Below are positions 25,540 through 36,294 of a stretch of 64,000 nt of DNA, one piece after another. The notes below the pieces were generated by a model. That model saw only the letters and a list, made by a program, of their open reading frames with translations, made no database searches and was not told the DNA's origin. The stretch spans positions 124,001 to 188,000 of the forward strand of contig JACKIL010000002.1 in the NCBI GenBank assembly GCA_020638525.1, given 5' to 3'. This DNA is from Caulobacterales bacterium (GTDB lineage Bacteria; Pseudomonadota; Alphaproteobacteria; Caulobacterales; Parvularculaceae). Each line of letters starts with the position of its first letter. The stretch's first letter is position 1. The position numbers were made by a program, and so were the translations under genes.

Positions 25540-27854
25540 GACTTGCCGACCAATGCAGGCACGCCCGCGCCGTCGCCTGTCGGTCCATCTTTTTCGGGAA
25601 TGAACTCGAAGCCGAGCTTCGTCGTATCCGCCGGATCGACATAGACCCTGACGACGCCGCCATCCTTGAGGCGTCCAAACAGGATTTCATCGGCGATCGG
25701 CTTCTTGACGTGCTCCTGGATAACGCGGGCGAGAGGCCGCGCGCCCATTTCATCGTCAAAGCCGCGTTCGGCGAGCCAACGCGTCGCTTCCGGTTCGAGT
25801 TCGAAGGTAACGCTGCGGTCGGCGAGCTGAGCTTCGAGTTGAAGCACGAACTTCTCGACGATCTGGTCGATGATCGCCGGCGAAAGGCCCGCGAAACTGA
25901 TGACCGCATCGAGACGATTGCGGAACTCCGGCGAGAACATGCGTTTGATCGCCGCGTCGGTCTCATCGAACTTCTTGCCGCCAGCGAAACCGATAGCGAA
26001 CTTCGCCGCATCCTGCGCGCCCGCATTCGTCGTCATGATCAGGATGACATTGCGGAAGTCGATCTTCTTGCCATTCGTATCGGTGAGCTGGCCGTTATCC
26101 ATCACCTGCAGGAGAATGTTGAAGATCTCCGGATGCGCTTTCTCGATCTCGTCGAGCAGGAGCACGCAATGCGGATGCTGATCGATCGCGTCGGTCAGAA
26201 GGCCGCCTTGATCGAAGCCAACATAGCCCGGCGGCGCGCCGATGAGACGCGAAACCGTGTGCCGCTCCATATATTCCGACATGTCGAAGCGCGTGAGCTC
26301 GACGCCGAGCGCGAAAGCGAGCTGCTTGGCGACCTCAGTCTTGCCGACGCCCGTGGGCCCCGCGAAGAGATAGCAACCGATCGGCTTGTTCGGTTCGCGA
26401 AGGCCGGCGCGCGAAAGCTTGATCGCCGCCGCGACCTGGTCGATCGCATCGTTCTGCCCGAACACGACGCGCTTGAGATCTTCACCGAGACTGCGCAGAC
26501 GCTCCGTATCCGACGTCGAAACCGACTTCGGTGGGATACGCGCCATCTTCGCGACGACCTCTTCCACTTCGTCGACGCCGATGATCTTCTTGCGCACGTC
26601 CGCGGGGAAGAGCATCTGGCGCGCGCCTGCCTCGTCAATCACGTCGATCGCTTTGTCGGGCAGCTTGCGGTCGGTCATGTATTTTGCTGACAGGTCAGCC
26701 GCCGCCTTCACCGCCTCGGGCGTGTACTCAACGCGGTGATGCTTTTCGAAATAGGGTTTCAGCCCAGTGAGGATCTGGATCGTATCCTCAACGCTCGGCT
26801 CGTTGACGTCGATCTTCTGGAAGCGCCGCGCGAGCGCACGGTCTTTCTCGAAGTGCTGACGATATTCCTTGTAAGTGGTCGAACCCATGCAGCGCAGCAC
26901 GCCGGATTGAAGTGCAGGCTTCAGAAGGTTCGAAGCGTCCATCGCGCCGCCGGAGGTCGCCCCGGCGCCTATGACAGTATGGATCTCGTCGATGAAGAGA
27001 ATCGCGTCGTCATGATCCTCAAGCTCCTTGAGGACGGACTTGATGCGCTCTTCGAAATCGCCGCGGTAACGCGTACCGGCAAGGAGCGCGCCCATGTCGA
27101 GCGCGAAGATCGTGGAGTTCGCAAGAACTTCCGGCACTTCTTCATCGACGATCTTGCGCGCGAGGCCTTCCGCGATTGCGGTCTTGCCGACGCCGGGATC
27201 GCCGACAAGCAGCGGATTGTTCTTGCGCCGGCGGCAAAGCACCTGGATCGAGCGCTCAATCTCCGGCTCGCGGCCGATGAGCGGATCGATCTTGCCCTGA
27301 CGCGCCTTGTCGTTGAGGTTGACGCAATAGGCGCTGAGCGCGCTCTCGCCCCCCTTCCCTTGCTGTTCATTTTCTTCGGGGGCGCCGCGCGGCGGACGCG
27401 ACATCGATTCGCCGGGGCGCTTCGCGAGCCCGTGGGAAATGTAATTGACCGCGTCGAAGCGCGTCATGTCCTGCTGCTGCAGGAAATGCGCGGCGTGCGA
27501 TTCACGCTCCGCGAAGAGTGCGACGAGGACGTTCGCGCCTGTCACTTCTTCCCGCCCGGAGGACTGGACGTGAATGACCGCGCGCTGGATGACGCGTTGG
27601 AAGCTGGCCGTGGGTTTCGCCTGCTCCCCGCCCTCGACCTTCAGATTCGCGAGGTCGTTCTCGACAAACTCGTAGAGGTTCCGGCGAAGGAGATCGAGAT
27701 CGACATTGCACGCCCGCATTACGGCGGCCGCATCCTGATCGTCGGTCAGCGCAAGGAGCAAATGTTCGAGGGTCGCAAGTTCGTGGCCGCGTTCCGTTGC
27801 GAGCGCGATTGCGCGATGGAGGGCCTGATCAAGGCTTCTGCTGAAAGACGCCAC
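25536..27854 (-). CDS. clpA: ATP-dependent Clp protease ATPase subunit ClpA
   Basis: The AAA+ unfoldase that feeds substrates to ClpP. 772 residues: N-terminal Clp-N repeat domain (1-145, [18 protein letters not shown]), AAA module 1 with [15 protein letters not shown] and [11 protein letters not shown], and AAA module 2 with [15 protein letters not shown] and [14 protein letters not shown]. The IGF motif in [11 protein letters not shown] is the ClpP-docking loop. Start codon is GTG, 3 bp after clpS, so the pair is cotranscribed. The normal partnership with ClpS (N-degron substrates) is expected. Confidence 0.97.
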   Translation of the reverse strand: MASFSRSLDQALHRAIALATERGHELATLEHLLLALTDDQDAAAVMRACNVDLDLLRRNLYEFVENDLANLKVEGGEQAKPTASFQRVIQRAVIHVQSSGREEVTGANVLVALFAERESHAAHFLQQQDMTRFDAVNYISHGLAKRPGESMSRPPRGAPEENEQQGKGGESALSAYCVNLNDKARQGKIDPLIGREPEIERSIQVLCRRRKNNPLLVGDPGVGKTAIAEGLARKIVDEEVPEVLANSTIFALDMGALLAGTRYRGDFEERIKSVLKELEDHDDAILFIDEIHTVIGAGATSGGAMDASNLLKPALQSGVLRCMGSTTYKEYRQHFEKDRALARRFQKIDVNEPSVEDTIQILTGLKPYFEKHHRVEYTPEAVKAAADLSAKYMTDRKLPDKAIDVIDEAGARQMLFPADVRKKIIGVDEVEEVVAKMARIPPKSVSTSDTERLRSLGEDLKRVVFGQNDAIDQVAAAIKLSRAGLREPNKPIGCYLFAGPTGVGKTEVAKQLAFALGVELTRFDMSEYMERHTVSRLIGAPPGYVGFDQGGLLTDAIDQHPHCVLLLDEIEKAHPEIFNILLQVMDNGQLTDTNGKKIDFRNVILIMTTNAGAQDAAKFAIGFAGGKKFDETDAAIKRMFSPEFRNRLDAVISFAGLSPAIIDQIVEKFVLQLEAQLADRSVTFELEPEATRWLAERGFDDEMGARPLARVIQEHVKKPIADEILFGRLKDGGVVRVYVDPADTTKLGFEFIPEKDGPTGDGAGVPALVGKS

Positions 27855-27857
27855 TCG

Positions 27858-28187
27858 TTACTCCCGTTCCATCGTGCACTGTAGAGGGTGCTGGTTGCGA
27901 CGCGAAAGCTCCATAACCTGCGCGACCTTGGTCTCGGCGACTTCGTAGGTGAAGACGCCGCAGACCCCGACGCCGGTCTGATGAACATGCAGCATGATCC
28001 GGACCGCTTCTTCTGGGCCCTTATTGAACACTGCCTGCAGAAGCCAGACCACGAACTCCTGCGGCGTGTAATCGTCGTTAAGGAGCAGGACCTTGTAAAG
28101 CGAAGGACGCTTGGTCTTGGGCGCCGTCTTGGTGACGACCCCAATGCCAACGCCCGGCCCCTGCCCATTGTCGTTTTCTTCCGACAT
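27858..28187 (-). CDS. clpS: ClpS N-recognin adaptor
   Basis: A 109-residue adaptor that delivers proteins with N-terminal destabilising residues to ClpA. The conserved core starts [20 protein letters not shown] (binding-pocket Asn-Asp) and includes [23 protein letters not shown] (His at the pocket). The disordered N-terminal ~27 residues are typical. It is upstream of clpA on the same transcript. Its upstream region (28188-28367) contains a GCGCCGG-CTTT-CCGGCGC hairpin at 28302-28319. Confidence 0.96.
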   Translation of the reverse strand: MSEENDNGQGPGVGIGVVTKTAPKTKRPSLYKVLLLNDDYTPQEFVVWLLQAVFNKGPEEAVRIMLHVHQTGVGVCGVFTYEVAETKVAQVMELSRRNQHPLQCTMERE

Positions 28188-28367
28188 CCAGTCCTAACCA
28201 AATCCATTGCGCCGCGAGGGGCGCGTTACCTGACAATTAAATATGTATCCGCCGAAGGTTGAAAAGACGCAAAACCGACAATCAAGCAGATTTGCGCCGA
28301 AGCGCCGGCTTTCCGGCGCGACGCGCTGGAGGCGCGCCTACCGCATTCCAAATGCAGACTCAGAAGG

Positions 28368-28401
28368 AAAGAGGCCCGGCGCAAGCGCCGGGCCTCTTTT
28401 T
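28368..28401. terminator. terminator downstream of phasin gene
   Basis: AAAGAGGCCCGGCGC-AA-GCGCCGGGCCTCTTT is a perfect long stem with A/T tracts on both sides. On the minus strand it ends the phasin transcript before clpS; it could work in both directions. Confidence 0.93.
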
Positions 28402-28449
28402 GTACGCAACAGGAAGACGCAACTAAATCTGTCTGCCGCTCGCGCCGAA

Positions 28450-28896
28450 TTACGGGCGGAACGACTGAATCTTCTCAACGAGCTCGGTGTAGCGGACCTT
28501 CATCGGCTCAACGACTTCCTTGCCGGTCGAAACCCAGTGATCGGCAAGCTTGTTCATATGGCTGATGTTTTTCTCGAGAGCCGAGCGCAGATAGTCCGTC
28601 TGGACTTCCAGCGCATCCTGGACGCTCTTCGACGAGGTCGCCGCTTTAACAGCCGCAACGCCTTCATCATAGCTCGACTTCAGGAACGCAGACTGCTCGG
28701 AAGCCGCTTTCTCAAGGCTCTTGGCGAAAAGACCCGCCGAGGCCGCGAACGCTTCCAGCGAATTCCGGTTGAAATCCGCTAACTCATTCATTCCTTTAGT
28801 CATTTTCTCGTAGCCTTCTTTGAAGGCGTCCGCGTTGATCGCCGCGGTCGTTTCGAAGGCGTCCGCCGGGCTCGCCGACTTTTTGGCCGTCGCCAT
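28450..28896 (-). CDS. phasin family protein
   Basis: A 148-residue amphipathic, helix-rich protein of the Phasin_2 family. Phasins coat polyhydroxyalkanoate granules and limit their size. The central part (ELADFNRNSLEAFAASAGLF, then SVQDALEVQTDYLRSALEKN) is the recognisable core; the N-terminus is Ala/Lys rich. The upstream region carries two TGC-N3-GCA palindromes typical of PhaR control. It is immediately upstream of clpSA, separated by a strong terminator, a gene order common in alphaproteobacteria. It implies that the organism makes PHA, although phaC is not in the window. Confidence 0.92.
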   Translation of the reverse strand: MATAKKSASPADAFETTAAINADAFKEGYEKMTKGMNELADFNRNSLEAFAASAGLFAKSLEKAASEQSAFLKSSYDEGVAAVKAATSSKSVQDALEVQTDYLRSALEKNISHMNKLADHWVSTGKEVVEPMKVRYTELVEKIQSFRP

Positions 28897-28960
28897 GTCC
28901 GTACTCCCTTGGGTTAATCCTGAAGGTCAGTCCTTCGCCATCGCAGCAAAAGCCGCTTTG

Positions 28961-29020
28961 TGCGACGCAAAATATGGATGCTCGGCATACACGTCAAGGG
29001 TTTTTGTGCGCCGCACAAAA
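28961..29020. promoter_or_regulatory. two TGC-N3-GCA sites, candidate PhaR operator
   Basis: TGC-GAC-GCA at 28961-28969 (within TTTGTGCGACGCAAAA) and TTTTGTGC-GCC-GCACAAAA at 29002-29020. Both lie in the phasin promoter region. PhaR, the PHA-responsive repressor of phasin genes, recognises TGC...GCA dyads in studied species. Two such sites here are a good fit, though the regulator gene itself is not in the window. Confidence 0.55.
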
Positions 29021-29052
29021 TTCTTTTCCCGGGCTGTGGAAACCGCCAATAA

Positions 29053-29067
29053 TTAACGGATAGTTTA
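29053..29067. promoter_or_regulatory. CtrA-like box upstream of D,D-carboxypeptidase gene
   Basis: TTAA-CGGATAG-TTTA has the same single-base departure from TTAA-N7-TTAA as the box upstream of divK. It lies in the divergent phasin/dac region, 153 bp before the dac start. Functional status is uncertain. The rest of the 324-bp gap (28897-29220) holds the PhaR-like sites and the two promoters. Confidence 0.35.
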
Positions 29068-29220
29068 CTTTCTCCGCCCCATGATTCCCCCTCGCCGCGA
29101 GACGCGGCATGGCGCTTGCTGGGGGTCCGTACGGGCGTTGCGGAGCAATGCGGCGTTAGCAACTGGGGCGGCGCTTCCTGACGTATTGCAAAGCGCGCAT
29201 GTTTGGGCGAGGCTCGCGCG

Positions 29221-30597
29221 ATGAAGGCTGGGTTGCGTTTAGTATTTTTGACCGTCGCATGGCTGATGGCTGCGACTGGTTTTGCGTCTGCCGCTGGAAA
29301 TCCCAATTACGCAGCGCTCGTTGTTCACGCTGATTCAGGCGACGTCTTCTTCTCGCGGCACGCGGATGAAAGGCGGTATCCGGCGTCTCTGACCAAGATG
29401 ATGACGCTTTATCTCCTCTTCGATGAACTTGAAGCGGGGAACCTCACGCTTTCCTCAGAACTCAGCGTCTCCGCACAGGCAGCCGGCCAGCCGCCGTCCA
29501 AGCTTGGCTTGACGGCAGGCACGAAAATCACGGTCGAAGACGCGATTAACGCTCTTATCGTCAAATCGGCGAACGACGCTGCTGTCGTCGTGGCGGAAGC
29601 CATTTCGGGATCCGAATGGCGTTTCGCGCAGAAAATGACGCAGAAGGCCCGCGCGCTCGGAATGAGCAATACGACCTTCCGGAACGCCTCCGGCCTTCCC
29701 AATTCGAAGCAGACGACAACGGCGCGCGATCTTGCGGCGCTTGCTCGCCGTCTCATTCAAGACCATTCGGAATATTACCCGTACTTCTCCACCACGAGCT
29801 TCGTGTGGAACGGCAAGACCTACGGCACCCACAATGCGCTCGTGAAAACCTATCCCGGCGCGGAAGGGCTCAAGACCGGCTATACCCGCCGCTCCGGCTT
29901 CAACCTGGTAACAAGCGCGAACCGCGATGGTTCCCGGCTGATCGGCGTCGTTCTTGGCGGGCGTTCGGTCCGGACACGCGACGCGCACATGCGGCTGATC
30001 CTCGACAACGCTTTCGCCCAGATCGGCGCTGATCCGACGCTGATCGCTTCGCTCCACCGCGAAACGCCCTCGCCGCGCATCAAGCCGACCCTCCTCGCCG
30101 AACTTCAGAAGTCAGGCCGCGCGCCGATGATCGCCGGCAATACCGATGTGCAGGCGCAAATTTACGCCGCCGCTGAAGATTTCACCGTCGATGAGGAAGA
30201 TACGATCGGGTCTTTGATCGCCGCGGCGGATTCCGACGACTTCAACGAATATGAACGCGTCCGCCTAGCGGCTTTGTCGCCGGGCGACGTCGCTGTGTCG
30301 GAACTTGGCGACCGTACCATCGGCGAAGGCGACGCTGACGCCATTTCCGGCTGGAGCGTTCAGATCGGCGCCTACTCGTCGAAGTCGCTCGCCCAGAAAG
30401 AACTCGAAGCCGCAGCAAACGCCGCCGGCTTCACGAGCAACTCCCGCGCCGTGCAGGCGGTGCCGACCGTCAGCGGTGGTTCGCTATACCGCGCACGCTT
30501 CACCGCACTCAGCGCGATCGAAGCTGCCGACCTCTGCCAGACGCTCCGGAGCCGCAAGCTCTCCTGCTTCGTGATCTCGGACGCCACGCCCCAGTAA
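29221..30597 (+). CDS. D-alanyl-D-alanine carboxypeptidase (S11) with SPOR domain
   Basis: A low-molecular-weight penicillin-binding protein that trims the terminal D-Ala from peptidoglycan stem peptides in the periplasm. Signal peptide: LRLVFLTVAWLMAATGFASA. Catalytic motifs: SxxK at Ser56-Lys59 (SLTK), SxN at Ser116 (SAN) and KTG at 218-220. After an acidic linker (about 310-380) comes a C-terminal SPOR domain (GWSVQIGAYSSKSLAQKELE to LRSRKLSCFVI) that binds denuded septal glycan and would bring the enzyme to the division site. The ATG at 29221 gives a proper signal peptide; an in-frame start 6 codons earlier is less likely. 458 residues. Confidence 0.93.
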   Translation: MKAGLRLVFLTVAWLMAATGFASAAGNPNYAALVVHADSGDVFFSRHADERRYPASLTKMMTLYLLFDELEAGNLTLSSELSVSAQAAGQPPSKLGLTAGTKITVEDAINALIVKSANDAAVVVAEAISGSEWRFAQKMTQKARALGMSNTTFRNASGLPNSKQTTTARDLAALARRLIQDHSEYYPYFSTTSFVWNGKTYGTHNALVKTYPGAEGLKTGYTRRSGFNLVTSANRDGSRLIGVVLGGRSVRTRDAHMRLILDNAFAQIGADPTLIASLHRETPSPRIKPTLLAELQKSGRAPMIAGNTDVQAQIYAAAEDFTVDEEDTIGSLIAAADSDDFNEYERVRLAALSPGDVAVSELGDRTIGEGDADAISGWSVQIGAYSSKSLAQKELEAAANAAGFTSNSRAVQAVPTVSGGSLYRARFTALSAIEAADLCQTLRSRKLSCFVISDATPQ

Positions 30598-30726
30598 CGA
30601 CAAGGCGGGATGGTCGCACCCCCGCGACTTAGCGCGCTTTTGCGCTCGCTCTTTCCATGCCGTAAGCTCCCCGGCGCGCCTTCGCGCCAATGATGCTTAA
30701 GCTTAGGGACGGAAAGAGAGACCTCG

Positions 30727-32679
30727 ATGACTTCTCATCACCCGCATATCGTCGTCAAAGTCGACAAGGACTTCGCCCGTGACGCCATCGTCGACGGCAA
30801 GCGCGAAGCCGAGATGCGCATGAAGGCGGAAGCGTCGCCTGACGCTTACTGGCGGGAAGTCGGCGAACGTCTCCAGTGGATCAAGCCGTTCACAAAGGTC
30901 TCCGACGTCTCGTTCGACCTGAAGGATTTTCATATCAAATGGTATGAGGACGGCGTTCTCAACGCCTGCGCCAATTGCCTAGACCGCCACCTGCCCGCCA
31001 AAGCGAACGACATTGCAATCATCTGGGAGGGCGACAATCCTTCCGAGGATCGCAAGATCACCTATGCCGAAGCGTTCGAGGAAACCTGCCGGATGGCGAA
31101 CCTCCTCAAGGCGCGCGGCGTCAAACGTGGTGATCGCGTCATCATCTACCTGCCGATGATCCCGGAAGCGGCTTTCGCCATGCTCGCCTGTGCCCGTATC
31201 GGCGCGGTGCATTCCGTTGTTTTTGGCGGGTTCTCACCTGACTCCATCGCAAGCCGCATTAACGACTGCGGCGCGGTCGCCGTCATCACCGCCGATGAGG
31301 GCCTGCGCGGCGGCAAGAAGGTCCCACTAAAAGCGAATGTCGATAAGGCGCTTGAGAAATCGGATGGGGTCCGCCTCGTTCTCGTCGTGGAGCGCACAAA
31401 GGCGAAGATTGCGATGAAGCCGGGGCGCGACCTCCTTTGGTATGCCGAGGCGCGCGACGACGTTTCTCCGATCTGCCCGGCGGAGCCGATGAACGCCGAA
31501 GACCCTCTGTTCATTCTCTACACATCAGGGTCGACGGGAAAACCGAAAGGCGTTCTCCACACGACCGGCGGCTACCTCGCCCACGCCTCTTACACCTTCG
31601 CGACGATATTCGATTACAAGCTCGGCGAAGTACACTGGAGCACGGCCGATGTCGGCTGGATCACCGGTCACAGCTACATCGTGTACGGACCGCTCGCGAA
31701 CGGCGCGACGACGCTGATTTTTGAAGGCGTCCCGACGTGGCCGGACTATTCGCGTTTCTGGCGCGTCATCGACAAGCACAAGGTAAACATTTTCTACACA
31801 GCGCCGACGGCGATACGCTCGCTAATGCGCGAGCATGACGACTTCGTCAAAGCGACAGACCGCTCCTCGCTGCGTCTGCTTGGCTCGGTCGGCGAGCCGA
31901 TCAACCCCGAAGCCTGGATCTGGTATCACGACGTCGTCGGCGAGAAACGCTGCCCGATCATCGACACCTGGTGGCAGACAGAAACGGGCGGCGTTCTGAT
32001 GTCGCCTTTCCCTGGCGCGACTGACCTGAAGCCTGGCTCGGCGACGAGGCCTTTCCCGGGCGTCAAGGTCGGCATTGTCGATGCGAACGGAAAGCTTCTC
32101 GAAGGCGCGTGCGAAGGTAACCTCGTCCTCCTTGGCGCCTGGCCGTCGATCATGCGCACGGTCTATGGCGACCATCAGCGCTTCATCGACACCTACTTCA
32201 AGACCTATCCCGGCATGTATTTCACCGGCGACGGCGCGCGCCGTGATGAGGACGGTTATTATTGGGTCACGGGCCGCGTCGATGATGTCATTAACGTTTC
32301 CGGCCACCGCCTCGGCACGGCGGAAATCGAGAGCGCGATCGACGCCCACCCTAAGGTCGCCGAAGCCGCCGTCGTCGGCTATCCGCACGACCTCAAGGGC
32401 CAGGGCATCTACGCCTATGTGACGTTGATGGAAGGCGACGAGCCTTCCGCTGAACTTGAAAAGGAAATCGTCGAGGAAGTGCGAAACGAGATCGGGCCAA
32501 TCGCCAAGCCCGACATCATCCACTTCACGCCGTCCCTTCCAAAAACACGCTCCGGCAAGATCATGCGCCGGATCCTCAGAAAGATCGCCGAGAAGGAATT
32601 CGGCGCGCTGGGAGATATTTCCACCCTCGCCGACCCGTCGGTCGTCGAGGCCCTCATCGAGGGCCGGAAACAGCGCTAA
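30727..32679 (+). CDS. acs: acetyl-CoA synthetase
   Basis: AMP-forming acetate:CoA ligase of 650 residues, the normal length. Motifs: P-loop-like [28 protein letters not shown], and the C-terminal domain hinge plus [13 protein letters not shown] with the regulatory lysine (about residue 611) that acetylation inactivates in known Acs enzymes. A GGAAAGAGAG ribosome-binding region precedes the ATG. It feeds acetate into acetyl-CoA; no actP or acetate-sensing gene is adjacent. Confidence 0.97.
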   Translation: MTSHHPHIVVKVDKDFARDAIVDGKREAEMRMKAEASPDAYWREVGERLQWIKPFTKVSDVSFDLKDFHIKWYEDGVLNACANCLDRHLPAKANDIAIIWEGDNPSEDRKITYAEAFEETCRMANLLKARGVKRGDRVIIYLPMIPEAAFAMLACARIGAVHSVVFGGFSPDSIASRINDCGAVAVITADEGLRGGKKVPLKANVDKALEKSDGVRLVLVVERTKAKIAMKPGRDLLWYAEARDDVSPICPAEPMNAEDPLFILYTSGSTGKPKGVLHTTGGYLAHASYTFATIFDYKLGEVHWSTADVGWITGHSYIVYGPLANGATTLIFEGVPTWPDYSRFWRVIDKHKVNIFYTAPTAIRSLMREHDDFVKATDRSSLRLLGSVGEPINPEAWIWYHDVVGEKRCPIIDTWWQTETGGVLMSPFPGATDLKPGSATRPFPGVKVGIVDANGKLLEGACEGNLVLLGAWPSIMRTVYGDHQRFIDTYFKTYPGMYFTGDGARRDEDGYYWVTGRVDDVINVSGHRLGTAEIESAIDAHPKVAEAAVVGYPHDLKGQGIYAYVTLMEGDEPSAELEKEIVEEVRNEIGPIAKPDIIHFTPSLPKTRSGKIMRRILRKIAEKEFGALGDISTLADPSVVEALIEGRKQR

Positions 32680-32762
32680 ACCGCCCTCTCGGCGCGACAT
32701 TTGCAGGCTTAACAAAGCGGAAACAGGGCCCGCATTAAGCTTGCACGCGTGAGGGTTAACCA

Positions 32763-34403
32763 ATGACGATCGCTGAGGCTTCAGAGCCCCAAGGCGCACC
32801 TGCCCCGGCTGCCGGCGCGGGGGCTGCGCCCATGCAGGAAGCCATCATCGCCTTCGCCGTTGCAGGCATCCTCCTTTGCGTCTGTTTCGCGCCGACATTG
32901 CGGACGATGATCGGCACGTGGGCGGCGTCCTCAAGTTTCCATCACGGGTTCTTCGTTGCGCCGGTCGCATTATGGCTAATCCTGCGGATCGAAGGCGTTA
33001 TCGACCGCGACAACGCGCCAGCGTCGCCGCCCGAACAGGCTCGCGCCTTTCGCGACCCGGCGAGAATGCGCGCCGCTCTATCCGCACAAACGATTCTGAC
33101 GCCGCGAAGCTGGGCGCCGGCGCTTCTGCTCATCGTTGGCGGGCTCGCGCTGTGGCTCGCCGGACGTGCAGCGAGCGTCAACTTTGTTCAGGAGGCAGCC
33201 TTCGTCAGCATGCTGATCGGCTGTGTTGCGCTCATATTTGGTCCCTCTTACGCCCGGCGTTGGGCTTTCCCGCTCGCTTTTCTTTTCTTCATGGTTCCGT
33301 TTGGCGACGCAATCGTTCCTGCGCTCCAGAATTTTACGGCTGGCGGCGTCATTGCGCTTCTGAAAGCAAGCGGTATCGCAGCAACGCTTGATGGCGTGAT
33401 GCTAGAAACGCCGGCCGGCCGGTTTGAAGTCGCGGAAGCCTGCGCAGGCCTCAACTTCCTCATCGCCGCCGTCATCGTCGGCGCTCTCTTCGCGCATCTT
33501 TCGTTCACACGCCTGCGCAAGGCGGCGGCTTTCATCGCCTTTTCGGCTGCAATCGCGCTCGTCGCCAATATGCTCCGCGTCTATATCGTCGTTCTCATCG
33601 CGACATTGAGCGAAGGCCGCATCGCAATCGCCGCCGATCACGTCGTCTTCGGCTGGTTCTTCTATGGCGCCTTGCTCTTCGTGCTGATCTTCATCGGCAA
33701 GATGTTCGCCGATCCGGCGAGAGAAATAATGGCGCCGATACAAGCCTATGCGCCAAGCGGTGCATCCTCATGGCCAGTTGCGGCTGGCCTCGCTCTCATC
33801 CTCATCGCCGCAGGCTATGGGAAGTTCGTCGTCGACCGCGCGCCAGATGTGCGCGCGCCGAGCTTCCTGCCGCTCGTAAGCGCTTCCGGCTGGCGTGCGA
33901 CACCGCCCGCCTTCGACTGGCGCGCGCCGCTTTCCCACGCCGACCGGGTTGTGCAAGCAAGCTATCAGTCGACCGTTGGCGTCGTTGACATGAACGTCGC
34001 CTATTTCAATTATGATCGCGAGGGCGCCGAAATCGCGGGCCACGATACGCGGAGCTATGACGGCGCTGACTGGCGCCGCATCAGCGTCCGCAAGCTTGGC
34101 TTCTCCGCTTTCGGCACTCCACGCGAACTCGAAGTCGAAACGATTGCGAACAATTCAGGCGTGAGCCTTGAAGCGGTGACGCTCTATTGGCTCGATGACG
34201 AAATCTTCGCTGACCCTGTATCAATGAAACTGAGCCAAACGCGACTGCGCCTTCTCGGCGAGCGCCCGCGCGGCGGCGTATTCATCCTCGCCGCCCCTGC
34301 CGCCAACTCTTTGGACGGCGCCCGCGCTATCCAGTCTCTGCTTTCTGATATAGAGCCATTGAGCGCGTGGCTCGCGCGAATCGACGCGCGGATAGAGAGC
34401 TGA
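32763..34403 (+). CDS. xrtA: exosortase A fused to EpsI domain
   Basis: XrtA is a polytopic inner-membrane cysteine transpeptidase thought to cleave PEP-CTERM proteins for surface anchoring. The first ~310 residues form the multispanning domain with the catalytic Cys227 (EACAGLNF), Arg272 (NMLRVYIVV) and His293 (ADHVVFGWFFYG). The C-terminal ~200 residues are an EpsI-type periplasmic domain (VDMNVAYFNYDREGAEI), the fusion seen in XrtA systems. It heads an xrtA-amidotransferase pair, stop and next start 4 bp apart, and is next to a FemAB-like and a glycosyltransferase gene. No PEP-CTERM substrate is in the window. Confidence 0.92.
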   Translation: MTIAEASEPQGAPAPAAGAGAAPMQEAIIAFAVAGILLCVCFAPTLRTMIGTWAASSSFHHGFFVAPVALWLILRIEGVIDRDNAPASPPEQARAFRDPARMRAALSAQTILTPRSWAPALLLIVGGLALWLAGRAASVNFVQEAAFVSMLIGCVALIFGPSYARRWAFPLAFLFFMVPFGDAIVPALQNFTAGGVIALLKASGIAATLDGVMLETPAGRFEVAEACAGLNFLIAAVIVGALFAHLSFTRLRKAAAFIAFSAAIALVANMLRVYIVVLIATLSEGRIAIAADHVVFGWFFYGALLFVLIFIGKMFADPAREIMAPIQAYAPSGASSWPVAAGLALILIAAGYGKFVVDRAPDVRAPSFLPLVSASGWRATPPAFDWRAPLSHADRVVQASYQSTVGVVDMNVAYFNYDREGAEIAGHDTRSYDGADWRRISVRKLGFSAFGTPRELEVETIANNSGVSLEAVTLYWLDDEIFADPVSMKLSQTRLRLLGERPRGGVFILAAPAANSLDGARAIQSLLSDIEPLSAWLARIDARIES

Positions 34404-34407
34404 ACCT

Positions 34408-36294
34408 TTGTGCGGCATAGCGGGCATTGTCGACCTTGCCGGCGAGCGCGAGATCGATCGCGACGCGCTGACGCGCATGACGAATGCGCTGACCCATCGC
34501 GGGCCTGACGGCGAAGGATTCTTTATCCGGCCCGGGCTTGGCTTCGGCCACCGGCGCCTCGCCATCATCGATCTTGTCGGCGGCGTACAGCCTTTCGTTT
34601 CGGGAAGCCGCGACGGCGTTCTCACATTCAATGGGGAAATCTATAACTACACCGAACTCGCCGATGAACTGCGCGGGAACGGTGCGAACTTGCGCACGCG
34701 CTCTGATACGGAAGTGCTGACTGAAGGCCTTGCCCGCGACGGCGCCCAATACATATCCAGGCTTCGCGGCATGTTCGCCTTCGGATTCTGGGACGCGCGC
34801 GCGCAGACGCTGACGCTCTCCCGCGACCGGCTCGGCGAGCGCCCGCTCTATTACGCCGAGACAACGGACGGTTTTCTTATTTTCGCTTCGGAACTCGGCG
34901 CCATCATCGCATCGGGCCTTGTCTCGCTTGATTTCGATCATCAGGCGCTCGCGGACTACTTTCTCTACGGCTTCATCCCTGATCCAAAATCCGTTTACAA
35001 GGCGATCCGAAAGCTCCCGCCTGCAACGGCGCTGATCGCGAAACGCGGAGAAGCTGCGCGGCTTCAACGCTATTGGTCGCTCGAATACTCGCCTCTTGAA
35101 GAAGTCTCTTTCGAGACCGCGCAGGACGAACTCATCGCGCGCCTTGATGACGCCGTTCTCTCGCAAATGATCGCCGATGTGCCGCTTGGCGCGTTTCTTT
35201 CGGGCGGCGTCGATTCCTCCGGCGTCGTCGCGTCGATGGCCGAGACCGGCGTCACGGTGAAGACATGCTCCATCGGCTTCGATGAAGACAGTCATGACGA
35301 GCGCCAATATGCGCGGCTCGTCGCCAAGCTCTTCAGAACCGATCACGTTGAGGATGTAGCGACGCTCGACGCCGCTGCGCTCATCGATGATATTGCGCGC
35401 ATCTATGGCGAACCCTTCGCCGATGCTTCAGCACTCCCGACCTATCTCGTCTCGAAGCTCGCGCGTCGCCACGTAACGGTCGCGCTCTCGGGCGACGGCG
35501 GCGATGAAATCTTCGCTGGATATCGCCGCCACAAATTCTTCCTGCAGGAGGAACGCATACGCGCGATGGTTCCCGAAGCCTTGCGACGCGCAACCTTCGG
35601 GATCGCCGGCGCGTTCTATCCGAAACTTGATTGGGCGCCGCGCCCATTACGGCTCAAGACGACGCTTCAATCCCTCGGCCAGTCGCGCGGCGCAGCTTAT
35701 GCCCACGCGATCGCCGCGAACCTGCCAAACCGAACGGCGCATTTGCTCGCGCAGGATTTCAAAAAGTCGCTCGGCGGCTATCGCGCAGAGAGCGTCGTCG
35801 AAGAGGCGCTCGGTTTGCCGTCAGATCACCCGCTCGTCGCCGCCGAACGCGGCGATCTCGCCGCCTGGCTTCCGGGGCGCATGCTGACGAAAGTCGATCG
35901 CGCAGCGATGGCTAATAGCCTCGAAGTCCGCCCGCCCTTGCTCGATTATAAGCTTGTCGAATGGGCCGCGCGCCTCAAACCCGCTTACAAACTGCAGGAC
36001 GGAAATGGGAAACGCATCCTGAAAGCTGCGCTCGAACGCCGCTTGCCGAGTGAAATTCTCTATCGACCTAAGCAGGGCTTCGCGCTGCCCGTCGCGGACT
36101 GGTTGCGCGCCGAGGGAGGTCCGCTATCGCGGCTCAATGCCTCTGAGGCATGGCGCAAGTCCGGCGTTCTCGATACGAAAGCCGTTGAGGCGATGGCGAA
36201 AGCGCACAAAGCCAGCGCGCTCGATGCTTCTCAGGAATTATGGTCCGTCATCATGTTTGACGCGTTTCTGCAGCAGGCGTCAAAGCTGCCTTGA
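34408..36294 (+). CDS. XrtA-associated asparagine-synthase-type amidotransferase
   Basis: A 628-residue glutamine amidotransferase of the AsnB fold found in XrtA/PEP-CTERM exopolysaccharide loci. The class-II glutaminase starts at Cys2 (MCGIAGIVDL), exposed after Met removal. The synthase domain has the PPi loop SGGVDSSG near residue 267. It presumably amidates a sugar or lipid-linked intermediate rather than aspartate. The start codon is TTG, forced by the need for Cys2, and follows the xrtA stop by 4 bp. Its last 44 bp overlap the opposite-strand FemAB-like gene. Confidence 0.9.
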   Translation: MCGIAGIVDLAGEREIDRDALTRMTNALTHRGPDGEGFFIRPGLGFGHRRLAIIDLVGGVQPFVSGSRDGVLTFNGEIYNYTELADELRGNGANLRTRSDTEVLTEGLARDGAQYISRLRGMFAFGFWDARAQTLTLSRDRLGERPLYYAETTDGFLIFASELGAIIASGLVSLDFDHQALADYFLYGFIPDPKSVYKAIRKLPPATALIAKRGEAARLQRYWSLEYSPLEEVSFETAQDELIARLDDAVLSQMIADVPLGAFLSGGVDSSGVVASMAETGVTVKTCSIGFDEDSHDERQYARLVAKLFRTDHVEDVATLDAAALIDDIARIYGEPFADASALPTYLVSKLARRHVTVALSGDGGDEIFAGYRRHKFFLQEERIRAMVPEALRRATFGIAGAFYPKLDWAPRPLRLKTTLQSLGQSRGAAYAHAIAANLPNRTAHLLAQDFKKSLGGYRAESVVEEALGLPSDHPLVAAERGDLAAWLPGRMLTKVDRAAMANSLEVRPPLLDYKLVEWAARLKPAYKLQDGNGKRILKAALERRLPSEILYRPKQGFALPVADWLRAEGGPLSRLNASEAWRKSGVLDTKAVEAMAKAHKASALDASQELWSVIMFDAFLQQASKLP

